Source of the DNA: Roseburia sp.
GTDB taxonomy: Bacteria; Bacillota_A; Clostridia; Lachnospirales; Lachnospiraceae
Direction: 5' to 3'
Assembly (NCBI GenBank): GCA_019411365.1
Contig: DXQT01000007.1
Location: 1-64,000, forward strand
Length of the DNA stretch: 64,000 bases
The notes below the pieces were generated by a model that saw only the letters and a program-made list of their open reading frames with translations, was not told the DNA's origin and ran no database searches. Each line of letters opens with the position of its first letter. Within the stretch, counting starts at the first letter, position 1. The position numbers and the translations under genes were made by a program. Of this stretch, positions 52,065 through 61,725 are shown one piece after another.

Positions 52065-55000
52065 ATGTATAAGAAAGTTGATGCGAATCTGAATTTCGTA
52101 GACAGAGAAAAACAGATCGAGAAGTTCTGGAATGACAATGACATCTTTAAGAAGAGCATGGAACACCGCAAGGAAGGAGAGACCTACACCTTTTATGACG
52201 GCCCGCCAACTGCAAACGGCAAGCCGCACATCGGACATGTGGAGACCCGTACGATCAAAGATATGATTCCGAGATACCAGACCATGAAAGGAAAATTCGT
52301 TCCGCGTAAAGCCGGCTGGGATACACATGGACTCCCGGTAGAACTTGAGGTTGAGAAACTTCTTGGCTTAAACGGAAAAGAGCAGATCGAAGAATACGGT
52401 ATGGAGCCTTTCATCAAAAAATGTAAGGAATCCGTATGGAAATACAAAGGAATGTGGGAAGATTTCTCAAAGACCGTTGGTTTCTGGGCTGATATGGACA
52501 ATCCATATGTTACTTACGATGACAATTTTATTGAGTCCGAGTGGTGGGCATTAAAAGAAATCTGGAATAAAAACCTTTTATATAAAGGATTCAAGATCGT
52601 TCCTTACTGCCCACGCTGCGGTACCCCGTTATCTTCTCAGGAGGTTGCGCAGGGTTATAAGACGGTCAAAGAGCGCTCTGCAGTTGCACGTTTTAAAGTA
52701 ATCGGAGAGGATGCATATTTCCTTGCATGGACTACAACTCCTTGGACACTGCCGTCTAACGTCGCACTCTGTGTGAACCCGGAAGAGACTTACTGCAAAG
52801 TAAAAGCGGTTGACGGATATACCTATTATATGGCAGAGGCACTGCTTGACACGGTACTTGGCAAACTGCTTGACAAGGATGCACCAGAGGGAACAAAGGC
52901 ATACGAAGTATTAGAGACTTATAAAGGAAGCGATTTAGAGTACAAAGAGTATGAGCCGTTATTTGACTGTGCAAAAGAGATCATTGAAAAACAGCACAAA
53001 AAAGCGCATTACATTGTATGTGACACCTATGTAACCATGACAGACGGTACCGGTATCGTTCATATCGCACCTGCATTCGGTGAAGATGATGCCGCTGTCG
53101 GAAGAAAATATGACCTTCCATTCGTACAGCTTGTAGACGGAAAAGGTGAGCTGACCAAAGAGACACCATATGCCGGTGTTTTTGTAAAGAAAGCAGATCC
53201 TATGGTATTAAAAGATCTCGATGAAAAGGGACTGTTATTCGATGCTCCGAAGTTCGAGCATGAATATCCGCACTGCTGGAGATGTGACACACCGCTCATC
53301 TACTACGCAAGAGAATCCTGGTTCATCAAGATGACTGCAGTCAAAGATGACCTGATCCGCAACAACAATACTGTAAACTGGATCCCGGATTCTATCGGAA
53401 AAGGACGTTTCGGTGACTGGCTTGAGAATATCCAGGACTGGGGTATCTCCCGTAACCGTTACTGGGGAACACCACTTCCGGTATGGGAGTGTGAATGTGG
53501 ACATCAGGAGTGCATCGGAAGCCGTGCAGAACTTGCAGAGAGAAGCGGAAATCCGGAGGATGCAAAGGTAGAACTTCATCGTCCGTATATTGATGCAGTT
53601 ACCTTTAAATGCCCGGACTGTGGCAAAGAAATGCACCGTGTACCGGAGGTTATCGACTGCTGGTTCGATTCCGGAGCAATGCCATTCGCACAGCACCATT
53701 ATCCGTTTGAGAATAAAGACGTCTTTGAGAAACAGTTCCCGGCGAAGTTTATCTCCGAGGCAGTTGACCAGACAAGAGGATGGTTCTACTCTCTGATGGC
53801 AGAGTCCACCCTGTTATTTAATAAAGCTCCGTATGAGAACGTCATCGTTCTTGGACATGTACAGGATGAGAACGGACAGAAGATGAGTAAGTCCAAAGGA
53901 AATGCGGTTGATCCGTTTGATGCATTAGAGACTTACGGCGCAGATGCGATCCGCTGGTATTTCTATACAAGCAGTGCACCATGGATCCCGAAGCGTTTCA
54001 GTGGCAAGCTGGTACAGGAAGGACAGCGTAAATTCATGGGTACCCTGTGGAATACTTATGCATTCTTCGTGCTGTATGCAAACATCGACCAGTTTGATGC
54101 AACAAAATATACCTTAGATTATGAAAAATTATCCGTTATGGATAAGTGGCTGCTGTCAAAATTGAATTCCGCAATCAAGGGAACGGATGAAAACCTTGCA
54201 AATTACCGCATTCCGGAAGCTGCAAAGGTACTTGATGAGTTCGTGGATGACATGAGTAACTGGTATGTCAGAAGAAGCCGTGACCGTTTCTGGGCAAAAG
54301 GCATGGAGCAGGATAAGATCAACGCATATATGACACTTTATACTGCATTAGTTGAGATCTGCAAGGCTGCTGCACCGATGATCCCGTTCATGACAGAGGA
54401 GATCTATCAGAACCTGGTACGTTCCATCAACACAGAGGCACCGGAGAGCATCCATCTGTGCGACTTCCCGGCTGTCAATGAGGCATGGATCGACAAAGAA
54501 TTAGAGAAAAATATGGATGAGGTCTTAAAGATCGTTGTTATGGGCCGTGCATGCCGTAACTCTGCGAATATCAAGAACCGCCAGCCAATCGGAAATATGT
54601 ATGTCAAAGCACCGAATGTTTTATCTGAGTACTTTGTAGAGATCATCGAGGATGAGCTGAATGTGAAGAAAGTAAACTTTACAGAGGATGTCAGTGCATA
54701 CACAAGCTATACCTTCAAACCGCAGCTTCGTACCGTCGGACCGAAATACGGCAAGTTCTTAGGACAGATCCAGAAAGCACTTGCAGAGTTAGACGGAAAC
54801 AAAGCAATGGCTGAATTAAAAGCAGACGGTGTGCTTGCATTGCCAACAGTCAGTGATGATGTAAAATTATCCGAAGAAGACCTTCTGATCACAATGACAC
54901 AGATGGAAGGTTATGTAACGGAAGGTGATAATACTGTAACCGTTGTGCTTGATACCAACCTGACACCGGAACTGGTAGAGGAAGGATTTGTCCGTGAGCT

Positions 55001-55256
55001 GATCAGTAAGATCCAGACAATGCGTAAGGAAGCCGGATTTGAGGTTATGGATAAAATCTCCATTTACTATCATGCAGATGAAAAAGTAGCCGATATCTTT
55101 CATAAGTACGGAAATGACATCATGGGTGATGTTTTAGGTACTGAAGTTGTAGCAGAAGCTGATTCTTTTGACTCCGGAGAAAACGGAATTTACTGCAAGG
55201 AATGGAACATCAATGGGGAAAAAGTATTGCTTGGAGTCAAAAAAGGAGAAAACTAG
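52065..55256 (+). CDS. ileS: Isoleucyl-tRNA synthetase
   Basis: 1063 residues, a class I synthetase charging tRNA-Ile. The HIGH motif appears in GPPTANGKPHIGHVETRTIKD, the editing (CP1) domain spans about 200-400, and KMSKS in NGQKMSKSKGNAVDPFD; an anticodon-binding C-terminal region follows. GWDTHGLPVELEVEK and the long C terminus look like the eukaryotic-like IleS2 class, which tends to be less sensitive to mupirocin; this assignment is tentative. It is controlled by the upstream T-box. Its stop TAG directly abuts the ATG of glgP. Confidence 0.96.
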   Translation: MYKKVDANLNFVDREKQIEKFWNDNDIFKKSMEHRKEGETYTFYDGPPTANGKPHIGHVETRTIKDMIPRYQTMKGKFVPRKAGWDTHGLPVELEVEKLLGLNGKEQIEEYGMEPFIKKCKESVWKYKGMWEDFSKTVGFWADMDNPYVTYDDNFIESEWWALKEIWNKNLLYKGFKIVPYCPRCGTPLSSQEVAQGYKTVKERSAVARFKVIGEDAYFLAWTTTPWTLPSNVALCVNPEETYCKVKAVDGYTYYMAEALLDTVLGKLLDKDAPEGTKAYEVLETYKGSDLEYKEYEPLFDCAKEIIEKQHKKAHYIVCDTYVTMTDGTGIVHIAPAFGEDDAAVGRKYDLPFVQLVDGKGELTKETPYAGVFVKKADPMVLKDLDEKGLLFDAPKFEHEYPHCWRCDTPLIYYARESWFIKMTAVKDDLIRNNNTVNWIPDSIGKGRFGDWLENIQDWGISRNRYWGTPLPVWECECGHQECIGSRAELAERSGNPEDAKVELHRPYIDAVTFKCPDCGKEMHRVPEVIDCWFDSGAMPFAQHHYPFENKDVFEKQFPAKFISEAVDQTRGWFYSLMAESTLLFNKAPYENVIVLGHVQDENGQKMSKSKGNAVDPFDALETYGADAIRWYFYTSSAPWIPKRFSGKLVQEGQRKFMGTLWNTYAFFVLYANIDQFDATKYTLDYEKLSVMDKWLLSKLNSAIKGTDENLANYRIPEAAKVLDEFVDDMSNWYVRRSRDRFWAKGMEQDKINAYMTLYTALVEICKAAAPMIPFMTEEIYQNLVRSINTEAPESIHLCDFPAVNEAWIDKELEKNMDEVLKIVVMGRACRNSANIKNRQPIGNMYVKAPNVLSEYFVEIIEDELNVKKVNFTEDVSAYTSYTFKPQLRTVGPKYGKFLGQIQKALAELDGNKAMAELKADGVLALPTVSDDVKLSEEDLLITMTQMEGYVTEGDNTVTVVLDTNLTPELVEEGFVRELISKIQTMRKEAGFEVMDKISIYYHADEKVADIFHKYGNDIMGDVLGTEVVAEADSFDSGENGIYCKEWNINGEKVLLGVKKGEN

Positions 55257-57716
55257 ATGAAGGAAAATGTTTTCAACAAGGAAAAATTTATTGAGGACGT
55301 AAAGGAAAATGTAAAAAATCTTTACCGCAAAACATTAGAGGAAGCTTCACAGCAGGAGATTTTTCAGGCAGTTTCCTACACGGTAAAAGATGTCATTATT
55401 GATGACTGGCTTGCCACACAGAAAGCGTTTGACAAACAGGATCCAAAGATGGTCTATTATATGTCCATGGAATTTTTGATGGGCCGTGCGCTTGGCAACA
55501 ACATGATCAATTTAAAAATGTACAAAGAGGTAAAAGAGGCACTCGGGGAGATCGGTTTAAACCTTGATGAGATCGAGGATCAGGAGCCGGATCCGGCACT
55601 TGGAAACGGTGGACTTGGCCGTCTTGCAGCCTGCTTTATGGAATCACTGGCAACACTTGGATACGCAGCTTACGGCTGCGGTATCCGTTACCGTTACGGA
55701 ATGTTCAAACAGAAGATCAAAGACGGTTTTCAGGTGGAAGTGCCGGATAACTGGTTAAAGAACGGATATCCGTTTGAACTTCGTCGTCCGGAGTATTCCT
55801 ATGAGGTTAAATTCGGCGGTTATGTCCGTGCGGAAGTGACGGAGGAAGGCAAGACACGTTTCGTACAGGAAAATTACCAGTCTGTTTTAGCAGTACCTTA
55901 TGATATGCCGATCGTAGGTTACGGCAATCATGTGGTAGATACCTTAATGATCTGGGATGCAGAGCCGATGGAGTGCTTTGAATTAGACTCCTTTGATAAA
56001 GGTGATTATCACAAAGCCGTGGAGCAGGAAAATCTTGCCCGCAACTTAGTCGAGGTACTTTATCCGAATGATAACCATATCGCGGGAAAAGAACTTCGTT
56101 TAAAACAGCAGTATTTCTTCGTATCTGCAAGTGTACAGCGTGCATTAGCACGTTACAAAAAGCATCATGACGATATCCATAAGCTGCCGGAGAAAGTGAC
56201 ATTCCAGTTAAATGATACACATCCGACCGTTGCAGTGGCAGAGCTGATGCGTATTTTACTTGACGAAGAGGGATTAAGCTGGGATGAGGCATGGGAGATC
56301 ACGACAAAGACCTGTGCATATACCAACCACACGATCATGGCAGAAGCACTTGAAAAATGGCCGATCGAGATCTTCTCAAGACTGCTTCCGCGTATCTATC
56401 AGATCGTTGAGGAGATCAACCGCAGATTTATTTTACAGATCCAGGCAGAGTTTCCGGGAGATAACGGTAAAGTTGCACGTATGGCAATCGTTTACGATGG
56501 TCAGGTAAAAATGGCACATCTTGCGATCGCAGCAGGATATTCCGTAAATGGTGTGGCAAAACTTCACACGGAGATCTTAAAGAACGAGCAGCTTCACGAT
56601 TTCTATGAGCTGTTCCCACAGAAATTCAACAACAAGACGAATGGAATCACACAGCGTAGATTCCTGATGCATGGCGATCCGCTTCTTGCAGACTGGGTAA
56701 GTGAACATATCGGTGACGACTGGATCACAAATCTTTCCCATATTGAGAAGATGGCGATCTATGCAACCGATAAAAAAGCACAGCAGGAGTTCATGAATAT
56801 CAAATATCAGAACAAACTGCGTCTTGCAAAATACATCAAAGAGCACAACGGCATCGAAGTAGATCCACGTTCCATCTTTGATGTGCAGGTAAAACGTCTG
56901 CATGAATACAAACGTCAGTTGCTGAATATTTTACATGTCATGTATCTGTATAATGAATTAAAAGAGCACCCGGATATGGATTTCTATCCGAGAACCTTTA
57001 TTTTTGGTGCAAAGGCAGCAGCAGGCTACAAGAACGCAAAACTTACGATCAAACTGATCAACAATGTGGCGGACGTTATCAACAATGACAGAAGCATTAA
57101 CGGCAAGATCAAAGTCGTATTTATTGAAGATTACCGCGTATCGATCGCAGAGTGGATCTTTGCGGCAGCAGATGTCAGCGAGCAGATCTCCACAGCTAGT
57201 AAAGAGGCATCCGGAACCGGTAACATGAAATTCATGTTAAACGGTGCGCTGACGCTCGGAACGATGGATGGTGCCAATGTTGAGATCGTCGAGGAAGTCG
57301 GCAAAGAAAATGCATTTATTTTCGGTATGAGTTCCGATGAAGTCATTGCGCATGAGAGAAACCGTGATTATGATCCAATGCAGATCTTTAATACGGATCA
57401 GGATATCCGCAAGGTATTGATGCAGCTGATCAACGGATTCTATTCACCGAACGATCCTGAGCTGTTCCGTGACCTTTACAACTCACTGCTCAATACACAG
57501 TGTACACAGTTTGCAGATACCTATTTCATCTTAAAAGATTTCCATTCCTATGCAGATGCACAGAAACGCGTCATGGAAGCATACAAAGATGAGGAAGGCT
57601 GGGCAAAGAGTGCAATCTTAAATATCGCACATGCCGGTAAATTCTCATCTGACCGTACGATCCAGGAATATGTAGATGATATCTGGCACTTAGACAAAAT
57701 TACCGTAGAGGTATAA
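55257..57716 (+). CDS. glgP: Glycogen/maltodextrin phosphorylase
   Basis: 819 residues, GT35. It releases glucose 1-phosphate from alpha-1,4-glucans. The N-terminal block MVYYMSMEFLMGRALGNN, catalytic QLNDTHPT, VKRLHEYKRQLLN and the PLP site KEASGTGNMKFMLNG (lysine K658) are intact. Length is normal. The ATG follows the ileS stop without any gap, and a ribosome site lies inside the end of ileS (AAAAAAGGAG), so translation is coupled. Sharing the isoleucine T-box transcript is odd for a glycogen enzyme. Two hairpins end the unit. Confidence 0.96.
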   Translation: MKENVFNKEKFIEDVKENVKNLYRKTLEEASQQEIFQAVSYTVKDVIIDDWLATQKAFDKQDPKMVYYMSMEFLMGRALGNNMINLKMYKEVKEALGEIGLNLDEIEDQEPDPALGNGGLGRLAACFMESLATLGYAAYGCGIRYRYGMFKQKIKDGFQVEVPDNWLKNGYPFELRRPEYSYEVKFGGYVRAEVTEEGKTRFVQENYQSVLAVPYDMPIVGYGNHVVDTLMIWDAEPMECFELDSFDKGDYHKAVEQENLARNLVEVLYPNDNHIAGKELRLKQQYFFVSASVQRALARYKKHHDDIHKLPEKVTFQLNDTHPTVAVAELMRILLDEEGLSWDEAWEITTKTCAYTNHTIMAEALEKWPIEIFSRLLPRIYQIVEEINRRFILQIQAEFPGDNGKVARMAIVYDGQVKMAHLAIAAGYSVNGVAKLHTEILKNEQLHDFYELFPQKFNNKTNGITQRRFLMHGDPLLADWVSEHIGDDWITNLSHIEKMAIYATDKKAQQEFMNIKYQNKLRLAKYIKEHNGIEVDPRSIFDVQVKRLHEYKRQLLNILHVMYLYNELKEHPDMDFYPRTFIFGAKAAAGYKNAKLTIKLINNVADVINNDRSINGKIKVVFIEDYRVSIAEWIFAAADVSEQISTASKEASGTGNMKFMLNGALTLGTMDGANVEIVEEVGKENAFIFGMSSDEVIAHERNRDYDPMQIFNTDQDIRKVLMQLINGFYSPNDPELFRDLYNSLLNTQCTQFADTYFILKDFHSYADAQKRVMEAYKDEEGWAKSAILNIAHAGKFSSDRTIQEYVDDIWHLDKITVEV

Positions 57717-57736
57717 GAAAATCGTATAAGATAGCA

Positions 57737-57817
57737 GACTGCCTGTTTTAGCAGGCAGGTCTGTGCACAGAAAAAGAAACCCGGCTTTGGGGTCATGAAC
57801 CTTAAAGCCGGGTTTTT
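57737..57817 (+). terminator. Tandem hairpins, glgP terminator
   Basis: CTGCCTG-ttttag-type loop-CAGGCAG (about 57739-57758), then AAACCCGGCTTT/AAAGCCGGGTTT (57777-57815) with a following T tract. The second stem is probably bidirectional, also serving the convergent gene. Confidence 0.85.
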
Positions 57818-57841
57818 ACATAATAATGTTTTTTTAATATC

Positions 57842-58135
57842 TTAGTTTAAAATCTTAATACTTCCTAAAAGTGGAAGCTCTTTTTCTTCATCTTTGCAGG
57901 CATATACTAATCCCATGATCCAGAAAATAAAGAATACAATGGAGAGAATGCCGCTGACAGCCCATCCACAGATCGGAATGCGCGAAATAATAATGCTGTT
58001 GATCAGTGATGCAAGGTATAACACCAGTGACTGGTTTAAATGAAATTTTGCACCCTCTTTGTCACCGGCGCAGAATGCAATCAGCCAGCCGATAAGCGTG
58101 ATGTAGGAAACGATTCCTGTTGTTTTCTTGTCCAT
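57842..58135 (-). CDS. DUF4870-like small membrane protein
   Basis: 97 residues from the ATG whose complement is 58133-58135, behind AGGAGGTTTACTT; a longer reading to 58198 lacks a ribosome site. There are three hydrophobic helices (GIVSYITLIGWLIAFCAG; LVLYLASLINSIII; ILSIVFFIFWIMGLVYAC), with the conserved KEGAKFHLNQSL between helices 1 and 2. This matches DUF4870/Tic20-like small membrane proteins of unknown function. It is convergent with glgP. Confidence 0.8.
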   Translation of the reverse strand: MDKKTTGIVSYITLIGWLIAFCAGDKEGAKFHLNQSLVLYLASLINSIIISRIPICGWAVSGILSIVFFIFWIMGLVYACKDEEKELPLLGSIKILN

Positions 58136-58485
58136 AAGTAAACCTCCTCGAAAATTTAATAACATTTGTATTCTAACACTCCTATCAGCAAAATGCAAAA
58201 AATATAGAGAAAAAAAGAAAATTTTGCAGAAATTAAGGAAAATGTAAAGTAAATCTTTTGAAAATCTTTATCTTTTTCTGCGGGCGTTCTTTGCATTCGG
58301 AAGGTATGATAATACTCAAAGGAGGGTAAGAGCAGGAAGATATCAGTTGTGCCGGGAATAATACAGGATTTGTTTCATTTTGATAAGGTAAATGATATAC
58401 TGATAGGAAGTGTGGCAAAAAGGAATATCTGCGGCACAGAAAGAAAAGGGGAGAAGTGTGAAAATCTTTCACACAGACAAAAATA
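58136..58485. promoter_or_regulatory. Divergent region with extended -10 and SD-to-start hairpin
   Basis: An extended -10 TGATATACT (58393-58401) is preceded by only a weak -35. Further down, GGGGAG (58448-58453) is followed by an 8-pair hairpin, GTGTGAAA-ATC-TTTCACAC (58456-58474), and the ATG of the regulator at 58486. The rest of the 350-base gap shows nothing recognisable. Confidence 0.55.
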
Positions 58486-59193
58486 ATGGAACAGTACAAT
58501 ATTTTAATCGTAGAAGATGACAAAGAGATCCGTGATGGAATCGAGATATTTTTAAAAAGCCAGAATTATAACGTTTATAAGGCGGCAGATGGTATAGAAG
58601 GTTTAGAGATTATTGAGAGTAAGGAGATACATCTTGCGATCGTTGATATCATGATGCCGCGTATGGATGGGGTAACAATGACATTAAAACTCAGGGAACA
58701 TCATGATTTTCCTGTAATTATGCTTTCGGCGAAATCAGAGGAGACAGATAAAGTGATCGGGCTGAACATCGGAGCGGACGATTATGTGACAAAACCATTT
58801 ACGCCGTTAGAATTGATGGCGCGCGTCAATTCCCAGATCCGGCGTTATACAAAGTTTAACAACAAAAGTCAGGAGAAAAAGGAAAATGACAGGGTACATA
58901 TCATTGGCGGAATTGAGCTGAATGAAGATACGGTAGAAGTATTTGTGGATGGAAAACCGGTAAAAATGACACCGATTGAGTTTAAGATCTTAGCACTTCT
59001 GATGAAAAATCCGGGAAGAGTTTATTCGGCGGACGAGATTTACGAGCGTGTCTGGAATGAAAAAGCGATCAATACGGATACGATTATGGTGCATGTGAGA
59101 AATATCAGGGATAAGATCGAGATCAATCCGAGAGAACCAAAATATTTAAAGGTGGTGTGGGGCGTTGGATATAAAATGGAAAAACAGCCGTAA
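58486..59193 (+). CDS. OmpR-family response regulator
   Basis: 235 residues. Receiver with EDD (10-12), the phosphoacceptor Asp in LAIVDIMMPRMDG and Lys in YVTKPFTPLEL; winged-helix output (about 138-232) ends LKVVWGVGYKME. It belongs with the kinase whose start overlaps by 29 bases. The only strong Shine-Dalgarno, GGGGAG, is 32 bases away, but an 8-pair hairpin between it and the ATG would shorten the effective distance. Confidence 0.92.
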   Translation: MEQYNILIVEDDKEIRDGIEIFLKSQNYNVYKAADGIEGLEIIESKEIHLAIVDIMMPRMDGVTMTLKLREHHDFPVIMLSAKSEETDKVIGLNIGADDYVTKPFTPLELMARVNSQIRRYTKFNNKSQEKKENDRVHIIGGIELNEDTVEVFVDGKPVKMTPIEFKILALLMKNPGRVYSADEIYERVWNEKAINTDTIMVHVRNIRDKIEINPREPKYLKVVWGVGYKMEKQP

Positions 59194-61459
59194 GGCGAGA
59201 ATTGTGATAACAGCAGGGTTTCTTCTTGTTTTAGCAGTTATCAATTTTTTATGCTATCCGGGAATCAATCGCAGAAGCAAAGACTGGATGCAAAAGACAG
59301 AAGCAGCAAAAACAGGAACAGACAGTGATACGCAGATTCGGACACAGTTTCTGAAAAATCTGTATGAGGGATTTTATCTGCTCGATCTGGAATATCAGAA
59401 TCAGAAGAGTGAGACGGAGATGTCAGCAACAGATCTTTATATCGCATCTTATGCAAAAGCGGATGAAACCGACAGGTGGGAGTCACAGGAACAATTAGAG
59501 CAGGTAACCAATGATGAAGTATTGTCGGTGATGGATGAATGGAGCAGTCAGTTTGAAAAAATCCGTTCCCAGATTGATTACTGCGTCATGGAATCCGAAG
59601 ATGGAAGTAAACTGAAAAATACAACGCAGAATTTAGAGAGCGTACTCGGTGGAGAGGAAAAGGATGTCAGTGAACAACTGGCACAATATTACAGCGAATT
59701 GTTTGCGGTAAAATTTAATGAAGTCGGGGCGATGGAAGTAATTCCTCTGCTGTCAGACAGGGAAAATAGCGGCGATCTTTTAGTAAAATCCTTAGGGGCA
59801 CAGGAACGCAGTGAACTGTTAAAAACTAATCTGGAAGAGTATTTTAATCCAACAGACATGCCCGTGCTCAAAGGACCGGAAAATATAGAGTTTGTGATCG
59901 GTATTTCCAAAGAGAAAGCATCTGAAAATATTCTTTATGATTCTGGCAGTGATGAGGAAGAAGATTATTTTGAAAAGCTGTCCGCCTATAAAATTAATGG
60001 GGCACTTCCATTGTATGGCGCATCTGTTGTAGCGGTGATCGCATTTATGTTTTTTATGACAGGGAAAAAAGCCGGAGGCAATATCTTAAATGATGGAAAG
60101 GTACATGCTTACGCGGCAGAACTTGGAGTCACAGGTGTGATCTGCGGACTGTGTCTGCAGAATTACTTTATGGAACTTATCTGGTCATATGGATTTGATT
60201 CATTTTCGGATGCGGCAGATGAACTGATGGGTGGACAGGTTTATGATGTTGTGATCAGCGTACTTACTGCAGTTGGAACTTTGTGGCTGATCTATGCAAT
60301 GTGGTTTGCAGCCGCATATCTGCTGAGACCGGTATTTTCAGTCGGACTATGGGAATATGTTAAAAGATACAGTCTGGTCTATCAGATCTTCCCATGGATA
60401 AAAAAACAGTTTAAAAAGACAGGCAACCGGATCAGACAGTGGTGGAACACACTCTCCGGGGAGATCACACACATTGATTTCAGTGAGGAAACGACAAAAC
60501 TGATCTTAAAAGTTGTCGTTATAAACTTTGCAGTGCTTGCAGCCTGTTCCTTGTTCTGGTTCTTTGGGATCGGTGCATTAGTTGTCTATTCGATCGTCCT
60601 GTTTTTTATTATAAAGAAACATTATGAGCAGATCAATAAAGATTATCATGCGATGTTAGATGCCATGCAGACGATCGCAGAAGGTAATCTTGATCAGGAG
60701 ATTCAGGGGGATTTTGGCATATTTAATCCGTTCCGGGACGAACTTGCGCAGATCCAGACCGGTATGAAAAAAGCAGTGGAGGAAGAGGTAAAGAGCCAGC
60801 GTATGAAAACAGAACTGATCACAAATGTTTCACATGACTTAAAAACACCGCTCACTGCCATCACGACATACATTGAACTGCTGAAAAAAGAAGACATCAC
60901 GGAGGAAGAAAGGCGTTCTTACATTGATACTTTAGAGCGTAAATCACTGCGCCTTAAGGTGCTGATCGAAGATCTTTTTGAAGTCAGCAAGGCAAACAGC
61001 AATAATATCGTACTTAATAAGATGGAACTTGACGTTGTAAACCTGATCAAACAGGTCAGCATTGAACATGTGGATAAGATGAAAGAGCGGGGACTCGAAC
61101 TTAAGTGGAATGTGCCGGAAGAAAAGGTACTGTTAATGCTTGATAACCAGAAAACCTACCGCATTTTTGAAAATCTCTTTGTCAATGTGGTCAAATATGC
61201 AATGCAGGGCAGCAGGGTTTATTTAGAGGTGCGAAAGAAAGCATCCCTTGTAGAGATCATCTTAAAAAATATGTCTGCTGAGGAAATACATATCAGCGGT
61301 GATGAGATCACGGAACGATTTGTGCGTGGCGACAGTTCAAGAAACACAGAAGGTTCCGGACTTGGTCTTGCGATCGCAAAAAGTTTTACCGAAGCCCAGG
61401 GCGGCGAATTCCACGTCGAGGTCGACGGGGACCTGTTCAAAGTTGTCATTTTGTTTTAG
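59165..61459 (+). CDS. Large sensor histidine kinase (HisKA)
   Basis: 764 residues from a TTG at 59165 (GGTGG upstream), overlapping the regulator gene by 29 bases; a GTG at 59204 is an alternative. TM1 is about 14-31. A large acidic extracytoplasmic domain runs to about 275, followed by several further TM helices (about 280-500), then HAMP-like and HisKA with H557 in TNVSHDLKTP. The ATPase domain has NLFVNVVKYAM and GSGLGLAI, though the G1 box is weak (IILKNMSAEEI). The complex membrane part suggests an envelope-stress or antimicrobial sensor, not proven. Confidence 0.9.
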   Translation: MDIKWKNSRKARIVITAGFLLVLAVINFLCYPGINRRSKDWMQKTEAAKTGTDSDTQIRTQFLKNLYEGFYLLDLEYQNQKSETEMSATDLYIASYAKADETDRWESQEQLEQVTNDEVLSVMDEWSSQFEKIRSQIDYCVMESEDGSKLKNTTQNLESVLGGEEKDVSEQLAQYYSELFAVKFNEVGAMEVIPLLSDRENSGDLLVKSLGAQERSELLKTNLEEYFNPTDMPVLKGPENIEFVIGISKEKASENILYDSGSDEEEDYFEKLSAYKINGALPLYGASVVAVIAFMFFMTGKKAGGNILNDGKVHAYAAELGVTGVICGLCLQNYFMELIWSYGFDSFSDAADELMGGQVYDVVISVLTAVGTLWLIYAMWFAAAYLLRPVFSVGLWEYVKRYSLVYQIFPWIKKQFKKTGNRIRQWWNTLSGEITHIDFSEETTKLILKVVVINFAVLAACSLFWFFGIGALVVYSIVLFFIIKKHYEQINKDYHAMLDAMQTIAEGNLDQEIQGDFGIFNPFRDELAQIQTGMKKAVEEEVKSQRMKTELITNVSHDLKTPLTAITTYIELLKKEDITEEERRSYIDTLERKSLRLKVLIEDLFEVSKANSNNIVLNKMELDVVNLIKQVSIEHVDKMKERGLELKWNVPEEKVLLMLDNQKTYRIFENLFVNVVKYAMQGSRVYLEVRKKASLVEIILKNMSAEEIHISGDEITERFVRGDSSRNTEGSGLGLAIAKSFTEAQGGEFHVEVDGDLFKVVILF

Positions 61460-61468
61460 GGACGGGTG

Positions 61469-61477
61469 TGTTATAAT
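61469..61477 (+). promoter_or_regulatory. Extended -10 promoter of the S1-domain gene
   Basis: TGT followed by TATAAT (61472-61477), 13 bases after the kinase stop. Transcription would begin about 61484, giving a leader of about 240 bases. Confidence 0.65.
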
Positions 61478-61484
61478 ACCGTTT

Positions 61485-61695
61485 AGAAAATGTAGATCTC
61501 TGCAAAACTCAACAAAATGTGGAGCTATTGCGAGAGACTGACAAATGAATAAGAAGGTGCTGGGGAGCCGCCGGTACTTAGTGACCGTATTTTGGTCACT
61601 TAGTATCCGTTGCGAGCGACACGCAGCGGAAGCGTGCCTTCGTTTCATGTGTCAGTCTCTCGCAATTTCAGAAAATGTGGATGAGTTTTGCAGGT
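61485..61695 (+). repeat. Nested inverted-repeat leader element
   Basis: The outer arms CTGCAAAACTCA (61500-61511) and TGAGTTTTGCAG (61682-61693) are exact complements. Inside them a 23-base arm, 61527-61549, pairs with 61644-61666 at 22 of 23 positions. The centre has a hairpin at 61573-61586/61594-61608 and CACGC/GCGTG. An imperfect direct repeat, AGAAAATGTGGAT-like, flanks it (61485 and 61668). It reads as a structured RNA or a small palindromic insertion. Confidence 0.8.
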
Positions 61696-61725
61696 ATTAG
61701 AATTAACAAATGGGAGGATAACAAA

